In this document: positions 5,652 through 9,780 of the stretch, piece after piece | Layout: each line of letters begins with the position of its first letter | Numbering within the stretch: position 1 is the first letter of the stretch | From: Actinomycetes bacterium | GTDB taxonomy: Bacteria > Bacillota_I > Bacilli_A > RF39 > UBA660 | Direction: 5' to 3' | Assembly: GCA_021152765.1 (NCBI GenBank) | Contig: JAGKUT010000018.1 | Location: 1 to 9,780 of the forward strand | DNA: 9,780 bases | Program-made: the position numbers and the translations under genes | Notes under the pieces: generated by a model | Database searches by the model: none | What the model was told of the DNA's origin: nothing | What the model saw: only the letters and a program-made list of their open reading frames with translations

Positions 5652-7061
5652 ATGAATAAGACTAATATTATTGTTACTATAGGTCCTTCTAGTAATACGA
5701 AGGAAATGATTAAGGAATTGATTTTAGGTGGTTCAAGTGTTTTTCGTATTAATTTGAATTATGCTGATCATTCTTTTTGCCGTGATGTTATTAATAAGAT
5801 TCGTGATGTTGATAAGGAGTTAGGTACATGTAGTGCGATTATGTTTGATACTATTGGTCCTGATGTAAAAACTGGTAAGTTTAGTGGTGGTAAAGCTTTA
5901 TTTAATGAGGGAACTAAGATTCGTATTTATAGTAGTGAAATACTTGGTGATGAGACAAAACTTTATATTGATTATTATGATTTAATTGATGGTGTAAGGT
6001 GTGATAGTTTAATTAAGTTAAATAATGGTCGAGTTGTTTTAAATGTTTTGGAAAAGGGTCCTGATTATTTATTATGTGAAGTTATTACTGGTGGAGAGGT
6101 AATAGACTTTTCTAGTGTTCATTTAGAGGAAGTTAAGTTGCCATTTTTATCTGATAAAGATAGGGAAGATATTATATTTGCTGATAAGATGGGTGTTGAT
6201 TTTTTGGCTTTATCTTTAGTTAGTTCTACTGAGGATGTTTTGGATGTTAATGATTTATTGATTGAACTTGGTAATGATCATTTATCAATAATAAGCAAAA
6301 TTGAACGTCAAAGTGCGGTTGATGAGATTGATGATATTATTCGTGTAAGTGATGGTGTTATGATTACTAGAGGTGACTTGGGAGTTGATATTCCAATTGA
6401 GAGAATACCTGGTATTCAAAAGATGATTATTAATAAGTGTCATTATGAGAATAAGATAAGTATTGTTGCGACTGAGGTTTTATCTTCTATGGAAGATTCT
6501 TTAATTCCAACTCGTGCTGAAGTGTCAGATATTGCGAATGCTGTTTTAGATGGTGTTGATGCAATAATGTTGTCTTTGGAGACTATGACAGGCCATTATC
6601 CTGTTGAGGCTTTAAATGTAATGAAAAAAGTTATAATGGCTACTGAGGTTGATATTGATTATGTTGATTTATTGGAAAGATCTTTGAGAAGCGACAATGG
6701 TGATATTACTGGAGGTCTTGCTTATAGTGTATGTGAACTTGCTTCTAGACTTGAATCAAAGTGTATAGTTGCGCCTACTATTACAGGTTATACTGCTAAG
6801 AAAATAAGCAGATTTAGACCTAAGTGTTTGGTAATTGCATTATCTCCTGATGTTAAAACTGTTAGAAGTTTAAAGTTACATTTTGGTGTTTATCCTATTC
6901 ATATAGAAAAGTTAAAAAATTTAGATGATACTATTAGTACTTCTCGTGAATATGCTATGAAGTGTTTGAATTTAAAATCTGGTGATAAGATGATTATTAC
7001 TGGTGGATATCCATTTAGTAAGACAAAGCATACTAATTTTATTAAGATTGAAGAGATTTGA
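5652..7061 (+). CDS. Divergent pyruvate kinase family protein
   Basis: The fold is clearly pyruvate kinase (phosphoenolpyruvate + ADP to pyruvate + ATP), 469 residues. The barrel spans about 1-70 and 163-335, the lid (B) domain about 71-162, and the C domain about 345-469. Conserved features present: TIGPSS (9-14), R32, N34, D66-T67, the catalytic Lys and metal Glu in SKIE (K216, E218), RGDLG (240-244) with metal Asp D242, T274 and PTRAE (286-290). Conserved positions that differ: RINLNY where NFSH is usual (N36 for the K+-ligand Ser), DTIGPDVKTG where DTKGPEIRTG is usual (I68 for Lys, K73 for the ATP-contacting Arg), Thr for Ala before RGD (T239), and MLSLET for MLSGET (L309). The nucleotide/effector loop near the C-terminus (GGYPFSKTKHTN) is also unusual. 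Core catalysis may survive, but a paralogue with altered activity is possible, so I withhold the symbol pyk. It ends in TGA 8 bases before the GH31 gene. Confidence 0.9.
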   Translation: MNKTNIIVTIGPSSNTKEMIKELILGGSSVFRINLNYADHSFCRDVINKIRDVDKELGTCSAIMFDTIGPDVKTGKFSGGKALFNEGTKIRIYSSEILGDETKLYIDYYDLIDGVRCDSLIKLNNGRVVLNVLEKGPDYLLCEVITGGEVIDFSSVHLEEVKLPFLSDKDREDIIFADKMGVDFLALSLVSSTEDVLDVNDLLIELGNDHLSIISKIERQSAVDEIDDIIRVSDGVMITRGDLGVDIPIERIPGIQKMIINKCHYENKISIVATEVLSSMEDSLIPTRAEVSDIANAVLDGVDAIMLSLETMTGHYPVEALNVMKKVIMATEVDIDYVDLLERSLRSDNGDITGGLAYSVCELASRLESKCIVAPTITGYTAKKISRFRPKCLVIALSPDVKTVRSLKLHFGVYPIHIEKLKNLDDTISTSREYAMKCLNLKSGDKMIITGGYPFSKTKHTNFIKIEEI

Positions 7062-7065
7062 GGTG
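7060..7065 (+). promoter_or_regulatory. Ribosome binding site of the GH31 gene
   Basis: GAGGTG (extending as GGG to 7067) overlaps the TGA stop of the pyruvate kinase-like gene and lies 4 bases before ATG 7070. It supports that ATG over the in-frame TTG at 7058, which lies upstream of the site and has none of its own. Confidence 0.75.
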
Positions 7066-7069
7066 GGTT

Positions 7070-9508
7070 ATGTATAATTTAGGTGAACAGTTTAAAGTGG
7101 GTAAGAATGCGATTGCTAATCCTAAGTCTATTATTAAGGGAGAGAAGTATCGTTTTACTATTTTAACTGAAAGATTAATTAGATTAGAGTATAGTGAAAA
7201 TGGTATTTTTGAGGATAGAGCTACTGAGCATGTATTTAATAGAAGATTAGATGTTCCAAAGTTTCAGGTAATGGAAGATGCTAGAATGGTCACTATTGTT
7301 ACTGATTATTTTAAATTATTTTATATAAAAAATAGTCCTTTTAGAGCTAATAGAGTTTCTCCTGCTAATAATTTAAAAGTTGAGTTTTTAGAGAATATTG
7401 ATCCTAATAAGCCTAATAGGTATTGGTATTTTGGTATGCCAGAGGTTAAAAATTATGGTGCTCCTGGATTTGAATTATTGGAGAATAAAAAAGTTAAACT
7501 TGATAAGGGTTTGTTTTCTTTAGATGGTTTTGTAACTATTGATGATTCAGATTCTATGGTTATTGATGAAGATGGAGTCATTTCTAAAAAGGAAAATGAG
7601 TCTACTGATCTATATTTATTTGTTTATTTAAATGATTTTTCTAAGTGTTTAGAGGATTATTATAAGGTTACTGGCTTTACTCCTTTAATTCCTAGATATG
7701 CTTTAGGTAATTGGTGGAGTCGTAATTATAAATATGGTGATGAAAAGTTAAAAGAGTTAGTTACTTTGTTTAAGGAGAAGAAAATTCCGGTTTCTACTAT
7801 TATTTTGAATCATGATTGGCATTTAAGAAATGATAAGGTTAATGTTAATACTGGCTTTACTTTTAATAATAATGTTTTTAAGAATCCTCAGGAAACTGTT
7901 AAGTTTCTTCATAATAATGGTATAAAGGTTGGCTTAACAATAAATCCTTTTGAGGGATTTACTAATATTGATTCTGTTTATACTGAGACTATAAAGTATT
8001 TGCAGCCTAATAGTGATGGTGTTGTTCCTTTTAATGTTTATGATCCAAAGGTTATTGATGTTTATTTAAAATTTTATATTCATCAACTTGATAATATGGG
8101 GATTGATTATTATTTTATTGATTATAATAATAAACAAAATTTAAAAGATTTATTTATGTTGAAGCATTATCAGTATTACGATATGATGAAATATATTAAT
8201 CGTAGACCATTATTATATGGTTATAATGCTTGTTTGTGTCCACATAGGTATTCTGTTTTATATTCTGGTAAGAGTGTTGTTGGATGGAATACTTTGAGAG
8301 AAATCCCTTTATTTAATATTCATTCTACTAATAATGGTGTTACATGGTGGGCTCATGATATTGGTGGTTTTCATAATGGTGTTGAGGATAATGAGTTATT
8401 TATAAGGTTTGTTCAATTAGGTACTTTTAGTCCTATTTTGAAATTGTCCGCTGAGGCTGGTAAGTATTATAAGCGTGAACCTTGGAGATGGGGGATTAAA
8501 ACTTATGATATTACTAAGGATTATTTACAGTTGCGTCATAGATTAATTCCTTATATTTATTCTGAGGCTTATAAATTATCTAGGTTTGGAACTCCATTTT
8601 TATATCCTTTATATTATACTAAACCTGAGATGTATGATGATCCTTTGTATCATAATGAGTATTATTTTGGTTCTGAACTTTTTGTTTCACCAATTTTAAC
8701 TAGCAAGGATTATGTCATGGATAGAGTTATTCATAAGTTCTTTATTCCTGAGGGTACTTGGTATGATTTTATTACCGGTAAGAAGTTTCCTGGTAATAGG
8801 AGGTATGTATCTTTCTTTAAGGATCAAGATTATCCAGTTTTTGTTAAGATGGGTGCAATTATACCTATGGCTAGTGGAGATGATATTTTTTCTACTAAAC
8901 CTCCGCAAGATATGGAAATTCAAATTTTTCCTGGTAAGTCCAATAATTATGTAATGTATGAGGATGATGGTGAGACTAATTTATATTTGAAGAATAATTA
9001 TGTTCTTACTAATATTGATTATAATTATATGCCTAATAATTATACTGTTATTATTAGGGCTTTAGAGGGTAAGGGTGATGTTATTCCTCCTACTCGTAAT
9101 TACAAGTTTGTTTTTAGAAATACTAAACAGGCTGATGATGTAACTATTTATAAAGATTATGAGAAAATTCCTTTTGAATCTTATGTTGATGGTCCTAATT
9201 TTATTGTTGAAGTTAAGAATATACCAACTTTTGGTCATCAATTAACTGTTAACTGTAAGGGTCAAGATATTGAGATTGATGCGGTTAGACTTGTTAATGA
9301 AGATATTGAAGGAATTATTAGCGATTTACAGATTAAAACAGAGCAAAAGGATATGATTGATAAAATTATGTTTAGTGATTTATCAATTAGAAAAAAGAGA
9401 ATTGCGGTAAGAAGGTTACAGAATAAGAAACTAGAAAGAAAGTTTATTCAATTATGTTTAAAACTTTTGGAGTATGTTGAAATAAGTGATACTGGTGGAG
9501 AAAAATAA
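7070..9508 (+). CDS. Glycoside hydrolase family 31 protein, acid/base position altered
   Basis: An 812-residue GH31-type (alpha-glucosidase/alpha-xylosidase superfamily) protein without signal peptide, so intracellular. An N-terminal beta-sandwich covers about 1-205, the catalytic barrel about 210-515, C-terminal beta domains about 515-735, and a charged helical tail 736-812. Barrel landmarks are RYALGNWWSRNYKYGDEKL (209-227), NHDWH (247-251), the nucleophile D351 in YYFIDYNN, WWAHDIGG (426-433) and QLGTFSPILKLS (449-460). At the position where GH31 enzymes have the acid/base Asp (HRYPV..SGDT) this protein reads HRYSVLYSGKS, with K401. Either catalysis is altered or lost, or another residue serves; the change may be normal for this subfamily. 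It follows the pyruvate kinase-like gene by 8 bases. Substrate unknown; alpha-linked glucosides or oligosaccharides are the default guess. Confidence 0.92.
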   Translation: MYNLGEQFKVGKNAIANPKSIIKGEKYRFTILTERLIRLEYSENGIFEDRATEHVFNRRLDVPKFQVMEDARMVTIVTDYFKLFYIKNSPFRANRVSPANNLKVEFLENIDPNKPNRYWYFGMPEVKNYGAPGFELLENKKVKLDKGLFSLDGFVTIDDSDSMVIDEDGVISKKENESTDLYLFVYLNDFSKCLEDYYKVTGFTPLIPRYALGNWWSRNYKYGDEKLKELVTLFKEKKIPVSTIILNHDWHLRNDKVNVNTGFTFNNNVFKNPQETVKFLHNNGIKVGLTINPFEGFTNIDSVYTETIKYLQPNSDGVVPFNVYDPKVIDVYLKFYIHQLDNMGIDYYFIDYNNKQNLKDLFMLKHYQYYDMMKYINRRPLLYGYNACLCPHRYSVLYSGKSVVGWNTLREIPLFNIHSTNNGVTWWAHDIGGFHNGVEDNELFIRFVQLGTFSPILKLSAEAGKYYKREPWRWGIKTYDITKDYLQLRHRLIPYIYSEAYKLSRFGTPFLYPLYYTKPEMYDDPLYHNEYYFGSELFVSPILTSKDYVMDRVIHKFFIPEGTWYDFITGKKFPGNRRYVSFFKDQDYPVFVKMGAIIPMASGDDIFSTKPPQDMEIQIFPGKSNNYVMYEDDGETNLYLKNNYVLTNIDYNYMPNNYTVIIRALEGKGDVIPPTRNYKFVFRNTKQADDVTIYKDYEKIPFESYVDGPNFIVEVKNIPTFGHQLTVNCKGQDIEIDAVRLVNEDIEGIISDLQIKTEQKDMIDKIMFSDLSIRKKRIAVRRLQNKKLERKFIQLCLKLLEYVEISDTGGEK

Positions 9509-9520
9509 AATATTCTCTTT
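9497..9520 (+). terminator. Possible weak terminator after the GH31 gene
   Basis: GGAGAA (9497-9502) can pair with TTCTCT (9513-9518; one G-U) around a 10-base A-rich loop, followed by only TT before ACA. It overlaps the GH31 stop codon and the -35 of the next promoter. The stem is weak and the U-run short, so some read-through into the T-box leader is likely. Confidence 0.3.
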
Positions 9521-9546
9521 ACAAATTTGTTTTATGATAGTATAAT
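9518..9546 (+). promoter_or_regulatory. Consensus promoter of the T-box leader
   Basis: TTTACA (-35, 9518-9523), a 17-base spacer and TATAAT (-10, 9541-9546). This is the only promoter in the window with both hexamers close to consensus; the likely start is the A at 9553. It stands directly upstream of the T-box. Confidence 0.85.
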
Positions 9547-9552
9547 TGGTTT

Positions 9553-9763
9553 ATATTTATTTTAAAAACTTTGAAGAGAAGTAGTAATTAGCTCAGGATT
9601 TTTAGAGAGAAAGTGGTTGGTGCAAACTTTTAATTACGGCTAATGAATTAACCTTGGAGTTGAAATATTTCCGTTAATCGCGTTAAGATTATGAGTGCAT
9701 AGAAATCTATGAATTAAGGTGGTACCGCTCTTTTGAGTCCTTAAGTTTCATGGATTTTTTTTT
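9553..9763 (+). promoter_or_regulatory. T-box riboswitch (tRNA-sensing leader)
   Basis: A T-box leader senses the charging state of a cognate tRNA and lets transcription continue when the tRNA is uncharged. The Stem I base pairs 9567-9574 with 9654-9661. The specifier-loop AGTA is at 9580-9583 (or 9583-9586), and ATTAGC (9587-9592) pairs with GCTAAT (9639-9644). The distal part has the AGAGA bulge (9604-9608) and the GGTTGGTGCAA apical region closed by AAAGT/ACTTT. The specifier follows GAA at 9645-9647: UUA (Leu, 9648-9650) or, one base earlier, AUU (Ile, 9647-9649). Stem III is CATAG/CTATG (9698-9702/9707-9711). The T-box itself, AATTAAGGTGGTACCGC (9712-9728), forms the antiterminator: TTAAGG (9714-9719) with CCTTAA (9739-9744), the seven-base bulge TGGTACC and an upper GCTC/GAGT stem. 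The bulge UGGU would pair with a tRNA ending ACCA. A nine-T tract (9755-9763) precedes the next ribosome binding site. Confidence 0.95.
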
Positions 9764-9775
9764 GGAGGTGAGTTT

Positions 9776-9780
9776 ATGGG
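9776..9780 (+). CDS. Start of the T-box-controlled gene (only five bases visible)
   Basis: ATG at 9776 follows an ideal GGAGGTGAG ribosome binding site (9764-9772) right after the T-box leader. The visible codons read Met-Gly only. By context it should encode an aminoacyl-tRNA synthetase, or an amino-acid biosynthesis or transport gene: leucine-related if the specifier is UUA, isoleucine-related if AUU. The product cannot be read from the sequence present. Confidence 0.6.

Noticed and set aside
3431..7082. TGA read as tryptophan (Mollicutes code)
   Set aside because: Both TGA stops (rsmE, pyruvate kinase-like) are followed soon by an in-frame TAG, so read-through was considered. Every tryptophan in the window is TGG and no gene has an internal TGA, which is not the pattern of a TGA=Trp genome.
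8696..8923. Open frame of 75 codons on the - strand
   Set aside because: It lies wholly inside the GH31 gene, opposite conserved family sequence, with no family similarity and no credible ribosome binding site. It is a shadow of the low-complexity codon use.
8712..8954. Open frame of 80 codons on the + strand in another phase
   Set aside because: It is inside the GH31 gene in a different frame. The hydrophobic translation is what T-rich codons give out of phase.
9588..9612. tRNA-like D-arm pattern TAGCTCAGG ... TTAGAGAG
   Set aside because: There is no T-arm GTTCGA-type sequence or acceptor pairing downstream. The region is fully explained as T-box Stem I with the AGAGA bulge and the GGTTGGTG apical motif.

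Overview
The window comes from a very AT-rich bacterium of the low-GC Gram-positive (Firmicutes/Bacilli) type. The evidence is the gene content (lspA-rluD order as in Bacilli, GluP-like rhomboid, RsmE, MtaB, a T-box leader), strong purine-rich ribosome binding sites, and T-ending codons nearly everywhere. The standard bacterial code applies: all tryptophans are TGG and TGA is used as a stop. An uncultured gut Bacilli lineage near the Mollicutes/Erysipelotrichia (RF39-like) fits, but that placement is inference. Every gene is on the + strand and packing is tight. I see no mobile element, CRISPR array, tRNA or rRNA.

The window divides into transcription units. (1) 1-2275: the 3' end of lspA, rluD overlapping it, and a GluP-like rhomboid protease, closed by a hairpin terminator. 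(2) 2297-4218: a promoter, an orphan type IV pilin-like gene, rsmE, and an unrecognised membrane-anchored acidic protein whose terminator lies partly inside its own coding sequence. (3) 4220-5531: a promoter, mtaB (tRNA t6A methylthiotransferase) and a terminator. (4) 5605-9508: a promoter, a divergent pyruvate kinase-like gene and a GH31 glycosidase-like gene 8 bases apart, so probably one operon. (5) 9518-9780: a consensus promoter, a complete T-box riboswitch and the first bases of the gene it controls, probably an aminoacyl-tRNA synthetase.

Most of this is housekeeping: lipoprotein maturation, rRNA and tRNA modification, membrane proteolysis. The points worth a second look are these. The two carbohydrate enzymes of unit 4 both carry substitutions at conserved active-site positions: Lys replaces the expected GH31 acid/base Asp, and several ligand residues of pyruvate kinase are changed. 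The 253-residue anchored acidic protein carries an isolated basic/hydrophobic island. Terminator and next promoter are fused repeatedly, with extended -10 elements and no good -35. The T-box has a compact expression platform in which a stem III strand appears able to join a hairpin that abuts the U-tract.
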